Positions 7,303 through 15,339 of a stretch of DNA of 15,404 bases are shown in pieces. Below the pieces are notes generated by a model. That model did no database searches and was not told the DNA's origin. It saw only the letters and a program-made list of their open reading frames with translations. Location: the NCBI GenBank assembly GCA_903930805.1, contig CAIYZZ010000514.1, forward strand, positions 1 to 15,404, in the 5' to 3' direction. This DNA comes from an uncultured Rhodocyclaceae bacterium (GTDB lineage Bacteria > Pseudomonadota > Gammaproteobacteria > Burkholderiales > Rhodocyclaceae). The position numbers were made by a program, and so were the translations under genes. Position 1 is the first letter of the stretch. Every line of letters begins with the position of its first letter.

Positions 7303-9864
7303 TCAGAGCCAAAGCATCATGCCCATCTCGAAGGGATGAGTCAGCAACTCGTGGTGAGGATAGGCGCGAATGCGGTAGTCGATCTTGCCGCAAACATCCG
7401 GCGTCAGCGTAATGGCGTAGGTACTTTCATCACCCTGCCCCGGACCCTGGTATTCGAGGAACATCCGGCGCGGCGGCTTCGACTTGGCATTGGAACTGGG
7501 CCTAGCCATCAACATTTCGACCGTGACGTCGTCCGGCACGAGACCGTCAAGGCGCACGGCGATCTCGAAGCGTAAGCTTTCGCCATAGGCGATGCGTTTT
7601 TTCAGATCGTCGGCACGGCGCAGGCTGACACGCGGCCAAGCCTGTCGCACCTTCTGCTTCCAGTCGGCGAGGACACGCGCCGCAGTGAAGTTGTTGGCGC
7701 TCTTGCGCCGCCACTGCTGGTCGGCGGGCATATAGAACTTGCTGACATATTCGCCGACCATGCGCGCCGAATTGAAACGCGGGGTGATCGTGGCGATTGA
7801 GCGCTTGGCTGTGCCGACCCAACCGGGCGAGTAGCCCATCGGTCCGCGGGCGTAATAGAGCGGGATCACCTTGTCCTGCAATACCTCGTAGAGCGAGCGA
7901 CCTTCTTCCTGATCGCGCCGTTCATCATCATGGATACTCGACGCCGGCTTGATGGCCCAGCCGTTGGCGCCACTGTCATCCTGCTGAAAACCTTCGCCCC
8001 ACCAACCGTCAAGTACCGAGAGATTGATGACGCCATTGATCGCCGCTTTCATGCCCGAGGTACCCGACGCTTCGAGCGGGTAGATCGGGTTGTTGAGCCA
8101 GACATCCACACCGGAGACCAGACGCCGCGCCAGGCGCAAATCGTAGCCTTCAACGAGAAGAAAGTGGCCCTCGAATTCCGGCATCTGCGCCACTTCATGG
8201 ATACGGCGAATAAATTCCTGCCCCGGTTGGTCGGCCGGGTGGGCCTTGCCGGCGAAAATAAACAGCACCGGGCGTTCGGGGTTGCAGATCAACCGCTGCA
8301 GGACCTCAAGGTCGCGGAACAACAGCGTGGCGCGCTTGTAGGTGGCAAAGCGGCGCGCAAAGCCGATGGTGAGGACGTTGGGGTTCTCCGGGTCGGCCAG
8401 TTTTAGCAGGCGGTCGATATGCGTCTGCGAACTCTGGTTGCGTACATGCTGTTGCGTGACGCGATGCCTCAGCAAGTGGATCATCTGCGCCTTGATCGAC
8501 TGGCGCACGCTCCAGAAAGTGTGGTCGGGAATGGCATGAATTTCAGACCAGCAGTGCGGATCGGTGAGGCGCTGATGCCAGGCGGGGCCGAGCACGCGGT
8601 CGAAGGTGTCATGCCACATGTCGGAAAGGAAGGTCGGCACATGTACCCCGTTGGTGACATAACCGATCGGATTCTCCGGCGGTTCGATCTGCGGCCACAG
8701 GCTGGCGCAGATCTCGGCCGACACGGTGCCGTGAATGCGTGACACGCCATTGTGAAAACGCGAACCACGAATGGCCAGCGCCGTCATGTTGAAATCCGGC
8801 TGGTCGCTGATGCGGCCGAGCGCAACCAGGCCGTTGATGTCGCAACCCATGTCGTGACAGCACTCCTCGAAGTAACGACGAATGGTTTCCTCAGGAAAAT
8901 GGTCGTGGCCGGCGGGTACGGGCGTGTGCGTGGTGAACACGGTATTGCTGGCGACGACTTCGAGGGCGGCTGGAAAATCCAGCCCGGCCTTGATGAGATC
9001 ACGCGCTCGCTCGAGGATGAGAAAGGCTGCATGGCCTTCATTGATGTGCCAAACTGTCGGTTTGAGCCCGATTGCGGCAAGCGCCTGCACACCGCCCATG
9101 CCCAGCACAATTTCCTGCTCGAGCCGCATGGTGCGATCGCCGCCATAGAGTTGGTGCGCAATATCGCGGTCGTGCGCCGAATTTTTCTCGAGATCAGTGT
9201 CGAGCAGATACAAGGTGATGTGGCCGACGCGCGTCGACCAAACCTTGATATGCACTGTGCGGCCAGGCATGTGGACACTGACCTCGAGGTCGCTGCCATC
9301 GGCACGCTTCACCGGCACGACCGGCAGGTCGTCGAAGTCGGCATCGTTGTACTTCGCGTGCTGGCGGCCTTCGCCGTCGATGCTCTGCAGGAAGTAACCC
9401 TGACGATACAGCAGGCCGACACCGACGAAAGGCAGGTTCAAGTCGCTGGCGGTCTTGCAGTGGTCACCTGCCAGAATGCCCAGGCCGCCGGAATAGATCG
9501 GCAGGCTTTCATGAAAACCGAACTCGGCACAAAAATAGGCGATCAGGCCACCTTCCGGCAGGTGCGGGCCATGCTCGCGCCCCAGGCTGTCGTGGTAGGT
9601 ATCGTAGGCCGACATAACCCGGGCAAAGGCGCCCAGAAAGACTGGATCGTCAGCAGCTTCGTCGAGCCGGTGCTGATCGACACGCTTGAGAAAAGCCTTC
9701 GGGCTGTGGCCAACAGCGCCCCAAAGTTTCGAGCCAAGGCGGGCAAACAGGGTGCGGGTCGGTCGGTCCCAGCTGTACCAGAGATTGTTGGCAAGATCGT
9801 TAAGACGTGCCAGTCGCGCGGGAAGTTGCGGATTGACTTCGAGTTGGAACTGAGTACCGGCCAT
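7303..9864 (-). CDS. glgP: Alpha-glucan (glycogen/maltodextrin) phosphorylase, DUF3417 type
   Basis: GT35 phosphorylase that releases glucose-1-phosphate from alpha-1,4-glucan ends using inorganic phosphate and PLP. It belongs to the shorter, divergent bacterial type with an N-terminal DUF3417 segment (about 8-125), as in Thermus and mycobacteria, not to the E. coli GlgP/MalP type. Landmarks: YFCAEFGFHESLPIYSGGLGILAGDH (110-135), HINEGHAAF (273-281), TTHTPVPAGHDHF (311-323), YVTNGVHVPTF (402-412), GFARRFATYKR (501-511), and the PLP-lysine motif EASGTSGMKAAING with Lys606 (598-611). Residues about 745-853 form a C-terminal beta-rich extension. At 853 residues it is full length for the type. 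A purine-rich AAGAAGAGAC stretch precedes the ATG. It sits 39 bp after the GH57 gene and 7 bp before pgi. Confidence 0.95.
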   Translation of the reverse strand: MAGTQFQLEVNPQLPARLARLNDLANNLWYSWDRPTRTLFARLGSKLWGAVGHSPKAFLKRVDQHRLDEAADDPVFLGAFARVMSAYDTYHDSLGREHGPHLPEGGLIAYFCAEFGFHESLPIYSGGLGILAGDHCKTASDLNLPFVGVGLLYRQGYFLQSIDGEGRQHAKYNDADFDDLPVVPVKRADGSDLEVSVHMPGRTVHIKVWSTRVGHITLYLLDTDLEKNSAHDRDIAHQLYGGDRTMRLEQEIVLGMGGVQALAAIGLKPTVWHINEGHAAFLILERARDLIKAGLDFPAALEVVASNTVFTTHTPVPAGHDHFPEETIRRYFEECCHDMGCDINGLVALGRISDQPDFNMTALAIRGSRFHNGVSRIHGTVSAEICASLWPQIEPPENPIGYVTNGVHVPTFLSDMWHDTFDRVLGPAWHQRLTDPHCWSEIHAIPDHTFWSVRQSIKAQMIHLLRHRVTQQHVRNQSSQTHIDRLLKLADPENPNVLTIGFARRFATYKRATLLFRDLEVLQRLICNPERPVLFIFAGKAHPADQPGQEFIRRIHEVAQMPEFEGHFLLVEGYDLRLARRLVSGVDVWLNNPIYPLEASGTSGMKAAINGVINLSVLDGWWGEGFQQDDSGANGWAIKPASSIHDDERRDQEEGRSLYEVLQDKVIPLYYARGPMGYSPGWVGTAKRSIATITPRFNSARMVGEYVSKFYMPADQQWRRKSANNFTAARVLADWKQKVRQAWPRVSLRRADDLKKRIAYGESLRFEIAVRLDGLVPDDVTVEMLMARPSSNAKSKPPRRMFLEYQGPGQGDESTYAITLTPDVCGKIDYRIRAYPHHELLTHPFEMGMMLWL

Positions 9865-9903
9865 GGTTTTTTTGTCTCTTCTTGTAATGGGTGTGGGGAA
9901 ATT

Positions 9904-11646
9904 TTACGTGGGTTGAGCAACGGGATCGTTACCGCGCCGCATTGTGCCGCCTGCATCGACGTGGGCGTTGGTATCTGCATTGGCACGCCCCGTTGAAATC
10001 GGCACCGCAAGTTGAGCGGGCGGAACGAGGTGCAGGCAACGATACAGGTTGGTGAGATTGTGGCGAAATAACTGATCGAATCCGACCACGGCCGGCCCCG
10101 GGTTGTAGTCGCCAAACCACCAGAACCAGTCGGAACTTTCGCAAACCGCAAGTTGTGCCTCGGCAGCTGCGGCTTCAGCGACGCCCAAGCGGCCACTGGC
10201 AACAACCTGATCGTAACTTTGCTTGGCGGCACACAGCAGATCCCAGGCATGGTTCTTCGCCGGGTCGCCGATCCATGTCGATAGCGTGCCATAAACCCAA
10301 CTTCCCGCCGTAAGGTGTGGCAAACGGGACGGTGGGAGACGGCTAGCATCGCCCACCACATCGGCGTATGTGCGCGTCCGGATACGCGGGTGAGCTTCGA
10401 GCAATCCATACAGATCCTCGAAGAAATAGTAGCCGTTGTAAGGGTAGTACTCCCAGGCGTTCTCGCCATCGAGAATGATGCTGACCACCGGAATTTCACC
10501 CTCTGGCGCGGCTGCGGCAATGGCCTCCAGTTGTGAGACGAAATGCGCGGCGGCATCGCGGCCATGCCACTTGGAATACTCAAAACCAATCTGGTCAGAC
10601 AGGCGATCGTCACGGAAAAACAGGGCCAGCCCAGGTGCTTCAGCCAGTTGCCACGGGTGATAGGCGTGAGAGGCGGCAGCGGATGTGGTTTCGCCAAGAC
10701 TATGCTTCAATACATTTTCGCCACTGGCTGTCCAGCGGCAGCCCGCCTCGGAGAGCAGGCGGGCAAAGTCGGCCGACAACGCGCCCTCGGCTGGCCACAT
10801 GCCGGTGGGTGGGCGGCCAAATCGCTGCGCGTGGCTTTCCTTGGCCAGTGTCAGGTGCTTGCGCACCCGTTCGCGTCCACCCGGGTAAAGTGTCGCGAGT
10901 GGCAGGATAGCCTCTGGCTGGCTTTCGCGTGCCGACTGAAAGTCGAGCAGCAATGGCGACAGAGGATGGCTGGCCGGAGTTGTCGACAACTCGATTTGGC
11001 CCCGTGACTGCAAGGCGCGATAACGCGGCACCAGCTGCGCTAGTGTCTGGCCGATCAGAGCCAGCAAACTCTGGCGATCGGCCAGACTGTAGCCCTCACC
11101 CTTGGCCATCAGTTGGGCCAGCAGCGGCTCATGTCGGCGCACGGTTTCTCCCGTCCAGGCCAAGTGATACCAAGTCACCAGATCAGCCAGGTAAGCGCCA
11201 GAAAGGTAAGCCAGGGTGGCCTCGCCTTCGCGTGCCAGCGACTCGTACAGTTCATGTAGCCGCTGATAGCGTGGGAACGGTGCCAGCATGGTGGCGTGAT
11301 GGCAACGAAAACAGGCTTCGAGCAGATACTTGCGCTCCGCAAGATCCAGTGCGTCGAGCTCAGGCGCCGCAAGCAGGCGCAACAGCGGATCGCGAAAGCC
11401 CCCAGGTTGCAACTGCGCCGCCGCGAACTGGCCAATGTAGTCGTCGATCTGGTCGAGCAGCACCGGGACGAAATTCACCACCGCCCGGATCGTCGGGTGA
11501 CGCTCCAGGTGCGCCGCCATGTCGGTGTAATCCTTCAGAGCATGCAGGTAGGTCCAGGGCATGACACACCCGCCACTCGCATGGTCGCGATAATCCGGCT
11601 GGTGCATGTGCCAGAGAAAGACCAGATCAAGTCGTGATGCGCTCAT
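9904..11646 (-). CDS. Glycoside hydrolase family 57 protein (alpha-amylase/amylopullulanase-like)
   Basis: GH57 enzymes are retaining alpha-glucan hydrolases or transferases, including amylases, amylopullulanases, 4-alpha-glucanotransferases and some branching enzymes. The conserved regions are present: HMHQPDY (13-19), STTPASHP (221-228), GMWPAEG with the predicted nucleophile Glu287 (282-288), SIILDGENAWEYYPYNG with the predicted acid/base Asp393 (389-405), and GSWVYGTLSTWIGDPAKNHAWDLL (448-471). No signal peptide is visible, so it is probably cytosolic and acts on intracellular glycogen. The pattern resembles the COG1449 subgroup, not the GH57 branching-enzyme subgroup (COG1543), but I cannot settle the specificity by eye. 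The gene is 580 residues and sits 33 bp after glgC. The roughly 30 C-terminal residues are low-complexity and may be dispensable. The ribosome site is poor, suggesting translational dependence on glgC. Confidence 0.92.
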   Translation of the reverse strand: MSASRLDLVFLWHMHQPDYRDHASGGCVMPWTYLHALKDYTDMAAHLERHPTIRAVVNFVPVLLDQIDDYIGQFAAAQLQPGGFRDPLLRLLAAPELDALDLAERKYLLEACFRCHHATMLAPFPRYQRLHELYESLAREGEATLAYLSGAYLADLVTWYHLAWTGETVRRHEPLLAQLMAKGEGYSLADRQSLLALIGQTLAQLVPRYRALQSRGQIELSTTPASHPLSPLLLDFQSARESQPEAILPLATLYPGGRERVRKHLTLAKESHAQRFGRPPTGMWPAEGALSADFARLLSEAGCRWTASGENVLKHSLGETTSAAASHAYHPWQLAEAPGLALFFRDDRLSDQIGFEYSKWHGRDAAAHFVSQLEAIAAAAPEGEIPVVSIILDGENAWEYYPYNGYYFFEDLYGLLEAHPRIRTRTYADVVGDASRLPPSRLPHLTAGSWVYGTLSTWIGDPAKNHAWDLLCAAKQSYDQVVASGRLGVAEAAAAEAQLAVCESSDWFWWFGDYNPGPAVVGFDQLFRHNLTNLYRCLHLVPPAQLAVPISTGRANADTNAHVDAGGTMRRGNDPVAQPT

Positions 11647-11679
11647 GGAATGCCCGGTAAAAAACAGGTGCGGCGCGCG

Positions 11680-12984
11680 TTAGCGAATCTGATGGATCTT
11701 CTGCCCGAGCATCTCCGGCGTAACCAGCGTAATGCCTTTTTCAGTGACGTGGAAGCGCTTCTTGTCCTGCTCAAGGTCGTAGCCGATCACCATGCCTTCG
11801 GGCACATTGCAGTTCTTGTCGATGACCGCCCGCCGGATCTTCGCATAGCGGCCGATTTCCACATTCGGCAGAATCACGGAATCTTCAACCTCGGCCCAGC
11901 TGTGAACGATGACGCCCGAGAACAACAGCGAACGGCGCACGGTGGCACCGCTGATGATGTCACCACCCGACACCAGCGAGTCGATGGCGATACCACGCCG
12001 GTCATCCTCGTCGAAGACGAACTTGGCCGGCGGCAGTTGTGCCTGGTGCGTCCAGATCGGCCAGTCCTCGTCATACATATTGAGTTCCGGTGAAACCTTG
12101 GTCAGCTCGATGTTGGCTTCCCAGTAGGCATCGACGGTACCGACATCGCGCCAGTAGGGGATGCCGCTTTCCGGCGCACCGACGCAGCTTTCCGTGAAGC
12201 TGTGGGCAAAGCCACGGTAGCGGGAAATGACATGCGGGATAACGTTCTTGCCGAAGTCGTGGTCCGAATGCGGATCATCGGCATCGCGGATCAACTGTTC
12301 GAACAGGAAGGCAGCATTGAAGACATACACGCCCATGTTGGCCAGCGCGCGGTCGGGTTGTCCGGGAATACAGGGCGGTTCTTTGGGTTTCTCCAAGAAG
12401 CTGGTGATGCGATTTTCCTCATCCACCCCCATCACGCCGAAGGCGCTGGCTTCTTCGAGCGGCACATCCATGCAGGCGACGGTCAGGTCGGCCTCGGTCT
12501 GAGCATGCTGGGCCAGCATGCGACCGTAGTCCATTTTGTAGATGTGGTCGCCGGAGAGAATCAGCACATACTTCAGGGCGTTACGGCGCAACAGGTCGAT
12601 GTTCTGGAACACCGCGTCGGCCGTACCCTGATACCAGTCTTCGCCGATCTGCTGCTGTGCGGGCAAGAGGTCGATGAATTCATCGAAGCGCCCATCGAGA
12701 AAACTCCAGCCACGTTGCAGATGCTGGATCAAGCTTTGTGCCTTGTATTGCGTCGCCACGCCAATGCGGCGGATGCCGGAATTGACGCAGTTCGACAGCG
12801 TGAAATCGAGGATGCGGAACTTGCCGCCGAAGGGCACGGCCGGCTTGGCACGCCAATCGGTGAGTTGCATCAACCGGCTGCCACGGCCGCCGGCAAGAAT
12901 GATGGCGTAGGTCGAGCGCGTCAGATGACTGACAAAGCGACCGTGCATGGCTTGCGGGTCGTTGAGCGGCAGATCGTGGTGCAT
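11680..12984 (-). CDS. glgC: Glucose-1-phosphate adenylyltransferase
   Basis: Makes ADP-glucose from glucose-1-phosphate and ATP, the committed and allosterically controlled step of bacterial glycogen synthesis. I chose the ATG at 12982-12984, which has a strong AAGGGAG ribosome site (complement of 12991-12997) 6 nt upstream. A start 7 codons earlier (13005) would place that site inside the gene. The 434-residue protein closely resembles E. coli Glg[14 protein letters not shown] (30-42), [17 protein letters not shown] (45-61) with the Lys of the activator site, WYQGTADAV (117-125), [10 protein letters not shown] with the metal-binding Asp146 (144-153), and FLEKPKEPP (196-204). The C-terminal left-handed beta-helix half includes SLVSGG and NVPEGMVIG. 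It is the second gene after the FNR-type promoter region and feeds glgA at the far end of the cluster. Confidence 0.97.
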   Translation of the reverse strand: MHHDLPLNDPQAMHGRFVSHLTRSTYAIILAGGRGSRLMQLTDWRAKPAVPFGGKFRILDFTLSNCVNSGIRRIGVATQYKAQSLIQHLQRGWSFLDGRFDEFIDLLPAQQQIGEDWYQGTADAVFQNIDLLRRNALKYVLILSGDHIYKMDYGRMLAQHAQTEADLTVACMDVPLEEASAFGVMGVDEENRITSFLEKPKEPPCIPGQPDRALANMGVYVFNAAFLFEQLIRDADDPHSDHDFGKNVIPHVISRYRGFAHSFTESCVGAPESGIPYWRDVGTVDAYWEANIELTKVSPELNMYDEDWPIWTHQAQLPPAKFVFDEDDRRGIAIDSLVSGGDIISGATVRRSLLFSGVIVHSWAEVEDSVILPNVEIGRYAKIRRAVIDKNCNVPEGMVIGYDLEQDKKRFHVTEKGITLVTPEMLGQKIHQIR

Positions 12985-12990
12985 GTGTTG

Positions 12991-13013
12991 CTCCCTTGAA
13001 TGCAAATTGGCAT
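12991..13013 (-). promoter_or_regulatory. glgC leader: strong RBS plus adjoining 14-bp dyad
   Basis: AAGGGAG (12991-12997, read on the - strand) is a near-perfect ribosome site for glgC and decides its start. Directly upstream lies ATGCAAATTGGCAT (13000-13013), a dyad with 6 of 7 pairs matching. A repressor bound here, or a promoter within the 120-bp gap upstream of glgC, would allow glgC to be controlled separately from the DUF2934 gene. The RBS reading is solid; the dyad role is speculative. Confidence 0.45.
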
Positions 13014-13035
13014 ACCCACCGCGTATTTTTATGTG

Positions 13036-13076
13036 CGCCCGCTGGCTTGCTGCGGGCTGGGCTCCCTCTGGCGGGC
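13036..13076. other. GC-rich inverted repeat in the glgC upstream gap
   Basis: GCCCGC (13037-13042) can pair with GCGGGC at 13052-13057 or with a second copy at 13071-13076, giving two alternative hairpins between the DUF2934 gene and glgC. On the - strand neither is followed by a U-run (the next bases are GCACATAAAAATACGC), so it does not look like an intrinsic terminator. It might act as an mRNA stability or processing element. The rest of the 12985-13104 gap shows nothing else I can assign. Confidence 0.3.
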
Positions 13077-13104
13077 AGGAGTATGGATATGCGGCGTGAA
13101 CTAA

Positions 13105-13500
13105 TTACGGATTGAGGACTCCCTCGCGTAGCAGGCGATCGATCTCGGCTTCAGCCTCCACCCAGTCACCCAGTTGGCGGTCGCTATTGAAACCACGACG
13201 TTCGGCGATGTAATACGCAGCAACTTCGATATAGAAACGGCGCTGATCCGGCGACAAGGCTTTACCCGTTGCCTTGGCGGGTGTGGGCTTCTTCGCGGCT
13301 GTGGGCTGCTTCGCCGCAACGGGTTTTGCCGCCTTGGGGGCAGCCGGCTTCGCCGCTAGCTTCACGGCCTTGGCGGTGCTTTTCGCCGCTGCCGGTTTTG
13401 CCTTGGTAGCAGGTTTTGCGACAGGTTTTACGGCAGGCTTGGCGGCTGCCGCAGGTTTTGCTTTCATAGGTTTGTCGCCGGTTTTGGTGGGCGTTGCCAT
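13105..13500 (-). CDS. Lys/Ala/Pro-rich protein with C-terminal DUF2934 domain
   Basis: A 131-residue protein in two parts. Residues 1-80 are a histone-H1-like or AlgP-like tail with about 20 lysines and a single acidic residue (Asp9), built from irregular KPAA/AKPV/AAK units; it is probably disordered and nucleic-acid- or polyanion-binding. Residues about 84-124 match DUF2934 (RRFYIEVAAYYIAERRGF...DWVEAEAEIDRLL), a small helical domain of unknown function. The start is supported by a GAGGAG ribosome site 6 nt upstream of ATG 13498-13500. It is the first gene downstream of the FNR-box promoter and is followed by glgC after 120 bp. A role in glycogen operon control or granule organisation is conceivable from its position but is not shown by the sequence. 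The function is unknown. Confidence 0.85.
   Translation of the reverse strand: MATPTKTGDKPMKAKPAAAAKPAVKPVAKPATKAKPAAAKSTAKAVKLAAKPAAPKAAKPVAAKQPTAAKKPTPAKATGKALSPDQRRFYIEVAAYYIAERRGFNSDRQLGDWVEAEAEIDRLLREGVLNP
13261..13470 (-). repeat. Low-complexity Lys/Ala/Pro coding repeat
   Basis: This stretch encodes residues 11-80 of the DUF2934 protein. It is built from short degenerate units (GCC/GCA-rich Ala, AAG/AAA Lys, CCG/CCT Pro) with no single perfect period. Such tracts expand and contract readily by slippage or recombination, so its length may vary between strains. Confidence 0.7.
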
Positions 13501-13548
13501 TGCAGTCTCCTCTTTGTTGATGAGTTAATACTTATAGTCGCGGCACGA

Positions 13549-13589
13549 GTTATACACCACGCATGTTTCGGCTTATTGACCTCGATCAA
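13549..13589 (-). promoter_or_regulatory. Predicted class II FNR/CRP-family promoter for DUF2934-glgC-GH57-glgP-pgi
   Basis: Read on the - strand, TTGATCGAGGTCAA (13576-13589) matches 9 of 10 specified bases of the FNR/ANR box TTGAT-N4-ATCAA, and flanking A/T extends the dyad to 16 bp. After 21 bp comes TATAAC (13549-13554), a good -10 element. With the -10 placed at -12 to -7, the box is centred near -40.5, within one base of the -41.5 spacing used by class II FNR/CRP activators. No good -35 is needed in that arrangement. The box overlaps the glk stop codon. FNR-type regulators sense oxygen; related regulators (ANR, DNR, CRP) read similar boxes, so the exact regulator is uncertain. This would make expression of the cassette rise under oxygen limitation. 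Confidence 0.65.
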
Positions 13590-14539
13590 TGCTCATGCAG
13601 GCGCCACGCCATTGCGGCAGCCCCCTGCAGCCCGATATCAGGATCCGTCACCACATGAACGGGCATCTGACGTGCCAAGTCGGCATGCTCAGCCTTGGCG
13701 TTGAACGCGGCGAGAAACCCGCCCTCATTCAACAGTGGCAAAACCTTTGCAGCGATGCCGCCGGCCAGAAACACGCCTCCGCGGGCCATCAGGGCCAGCG
13801 CCATGTCGCCGGCAAAGGCGCCGTAGGCTGCAAGAAAAACCGCTACCGTTTGTCGTGCGGTCATATTCCCGCCTAGGGCGAGCTCGGTAATTTCTGCCGG
13901 ATCGGCGGTTGCCCCAGTCAGCACGCGATGGATAGCGGCGATGCCCGGCCCAGAGATCACACGCTCGGCCGTGACACGGCCGTACTCCGCAGATAACCCG
14001 GCCCAGACCCGAGATTGCATTTCATCTGCGGGCGAAAAGCTGACATGCCCACCTTCGCCGGGCAGGATTTTGAATGTGCCACCCGCCTCAGGCACCAGCG
14101 TAGCCATGCCCAGACCCGTTCCCGCGCCAATCACCAGTCGCACACCATCGGCCAGAGGTTTGCCCGCCTGCAGGGTAAGGCGATTTTCTGCAGGCAGGGT
14201 GGCGATGCCGGCAGCCACAGCAGCGAAATCGTTGGTGAGGAGCAGCGGCATACCCACTTGTTGTTCCAGCGCGGCAGCATCGGCTTGCCACGGCAGGTTG
14301 GTAAAACGTGCCTGGCGTCCGTCGTCGTTCACCGGGCCGGCGACGGCCAGGCAGGCACCACTGACACCCTCCAGTTCAGTAGCGGCATCGGCACAGAACT
14401 GCTGCAATAAAGTCTCGACACCAGAAAAGTCGGCGCTGGCGAGACGGCGGGTAAAAGTGAAGCGTGGTACGTTGCCGTCAAATTCGGCAATACCGAGGAG
14501 CGCCTTGGTACCGCCCAGATCACCGGCCAATACCTTCAT
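13586..14539 (-). CDS. glk: Glucokinase
   Basis: Phosphorylates glucose to glucose-6-phosphate with ATP. It belongs to the bacterial Glk family (PF02685), not to the ROK family: there is no ROK zinc motif, and the E. coli-like pattern is present. Visible are the phosphate-binding [11 protein letters not shown] (6-16), [11 protein letters not shown] (66-76), [13 protein letters not shown] with the predicted base Asp104, IGAGTGLG (137-144), [10 protein letters not shown] (159-168) and ISGPGI. At 317 residues it is close to the 321 of E. coli Glk. The ATG overlaps the thyA stop as ATGA, so it is probably translated by coupling. It would capture free glucose released by the GH57 enzyme or taken up from outside, and hands glucose-6-P to Pgi. 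Its stop codon lies inside the predicted FNR box. Confidence 0.95.
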   Translation of the reverse strand: MKVLAGDLGGTKALLGIAEFDGNVPRFTFTRRLASADFSGVETLLQQFCADAATELEGVSGACLAVAGPVNDDGRQARFTNLPWQADAAALEQQVGMPLLLTNDFAAVAAGIATLPAENRLTLQAGKPLADGVRLVIGAGTGLGMATLVPEAGGTFKILPGEGGHVSFSPADEMQSRVWAGLSAEYGRVTAERVISGPGIAAIHRVLTGATADPAEITELALGGNMTARQTVAVFLAAYGAFAGDMALALMARGGVFLAGGIAAKVLPLLNEGGFLAAFNAKAEHADLARQMPVHVVTDPDIGLQGAAAMAWRLHEH

Positions 14540-15339
14540 ACCGCAACCGGTGCAGCGATATGCGGATGCGGATCGTAGCCTTCGAGAGTGAAATCCTCGC
14601 TGCGGAAGGCGAACAGGTCGGTCACGGCCGGATTGATGCGCATGGTCGGCAGTGCTCGCGTTTCCCGCGATAATTGCAGGCGGGTCTGGTCAAGGTGGTT
14701 GCTATAGAGGTGCGCATCGCCCAGCGTATGCACGAAATCGCCTGGCCGATAGCCGCACACCTGCGCCACCATCAGGGTAAACAGCGCATAGGAAGCAATG
14801 TTGAAGGGCACGCCAAGGAAGATATCGGCGCTGCGCTGGTAGAGCTGGCAACTCAAGCGCCCATCGGCGACATAGAACTGGAAGATCGCGTGGCAGGGCG
14901 GCAGCGCCATGCGGTCGACATCGGCCGGATTCCAGGCGGTGACGATGTGGCGGCGCGAGTCCGGGTTTTTTTTCAAGCCCTCGATCAGCTGGGCGATCTG
15001 GTCGATCTCCTTGCCATCGCGTCCCGGCCAGTGGCGCCACTGGTGGCCATAGACCGGGCCGAGGTCACCATTTTCATCCGCCCATTCGTCCCAGATGGAA
15101 ACTTTGTTTTCCTTGAGATAGGCAATGTTGGTTTCGCCGCGCAGGAACCACAGCAACTCATGGATGATCGAGCGCAGGTGCAGCTTCTTGGTCGTCAGAA
15201 GCGGGAAACCCGTCGCGAGATCGAAACGCATCAGCCAACCGAACACCGAGCGCGTGCCGGTGCCGGTGCGGTCGGTGCGGGCATCGCCGTGGGCCAGCAC
15301 GTCGCGCATCAAGTCGAGATAGGCTTTCACGGCAGCCAT
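14536..15339 (-). CDS. thyA: Thymidylate synthase
   Basis: Methylates dUMP to dTMP using methylene-tetrahydrofolate, producing dihydrofolate that FolA must recycle. The 267 residues closely follow E. coli ThyA (264) along the whole length: [12 protein letters not shown] (23-34), the [16 protein letters not shown] helix (53-68), [16 protein letters not shown] (83-98), the catalytic [13 protein letters not shown] with nucleophile Cys149, [23 protein letters not shown], and the C-terminal [15 protein letters not shown]. The start at 15337-15339 matches the E. coli N terminus in register (AYLDLM for QYLELM). The ribosome site is weak, but an upstream frame ends 13 bp inside thyA, so coupled translation is likely. 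It shares an ATGA overlap with glk. Confidence 0.97.
   Translation of the reverse strand: MAAVKAYLDLMRDVLAHGDARTDRTGTGTRSVFGWLMRFDLATGFPLLTTKKLHLRSIIHELLWFLRGETNIAYLKENKVSIWDEWADENGDLGPVYGHQWRHWPGRDGKEIDQIAQLIEGLKKNPDSRRHIVTAWNPADVDRMALPPCHAIFQFYVADGRLSCQLYQRSADIFLGVPFNIASYALFTLMVAQVCGYRPGDFVHTLGDAHLYSNHLDQTRLQLSRETRALPTMRINPAVTDLFAFRSEDFTLEGYDPHPHIAAPVAV

Noticed and set aside
6150..7412. 420-codon + strand open frame opposite pgi
   Set aside because: Antisense to an intact pgi carrying both family signatures. The translation is Arg/Gly/Gln-rich with no protein family character.
8752..9996. 414-codon + strand open frame opposite glgP
   Set aside because: It lies antisense to a well-supported glgP with all family motifs. 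Its translation shows no recognisable domain and is typical of a shadow frame in GC-rich DNA.
13021..13080. Intrinsic terminator between the DUF2934 gene and glgC
   Set aside because: A GC-rich hairpin can form, but on the transcribed strand it is followed by GCACATAAAAATACGC with no U-run, so read-through into glgC is more likely.
13261..13470. Repetitive tract as a CRISPR array or tandem DNA repeat
   Set aside because: The repetition is degenerate and in frame with a Lys/Ala/Pro-rich protein; there are no constant repeats with unique spacers.
13531..13536. Second TATAAG -10-like element downstream of the FNR box
   Set aside because: It lies about 18 bp too far from the box for class II spacing; TATAAC at 13549-13554 fits better.
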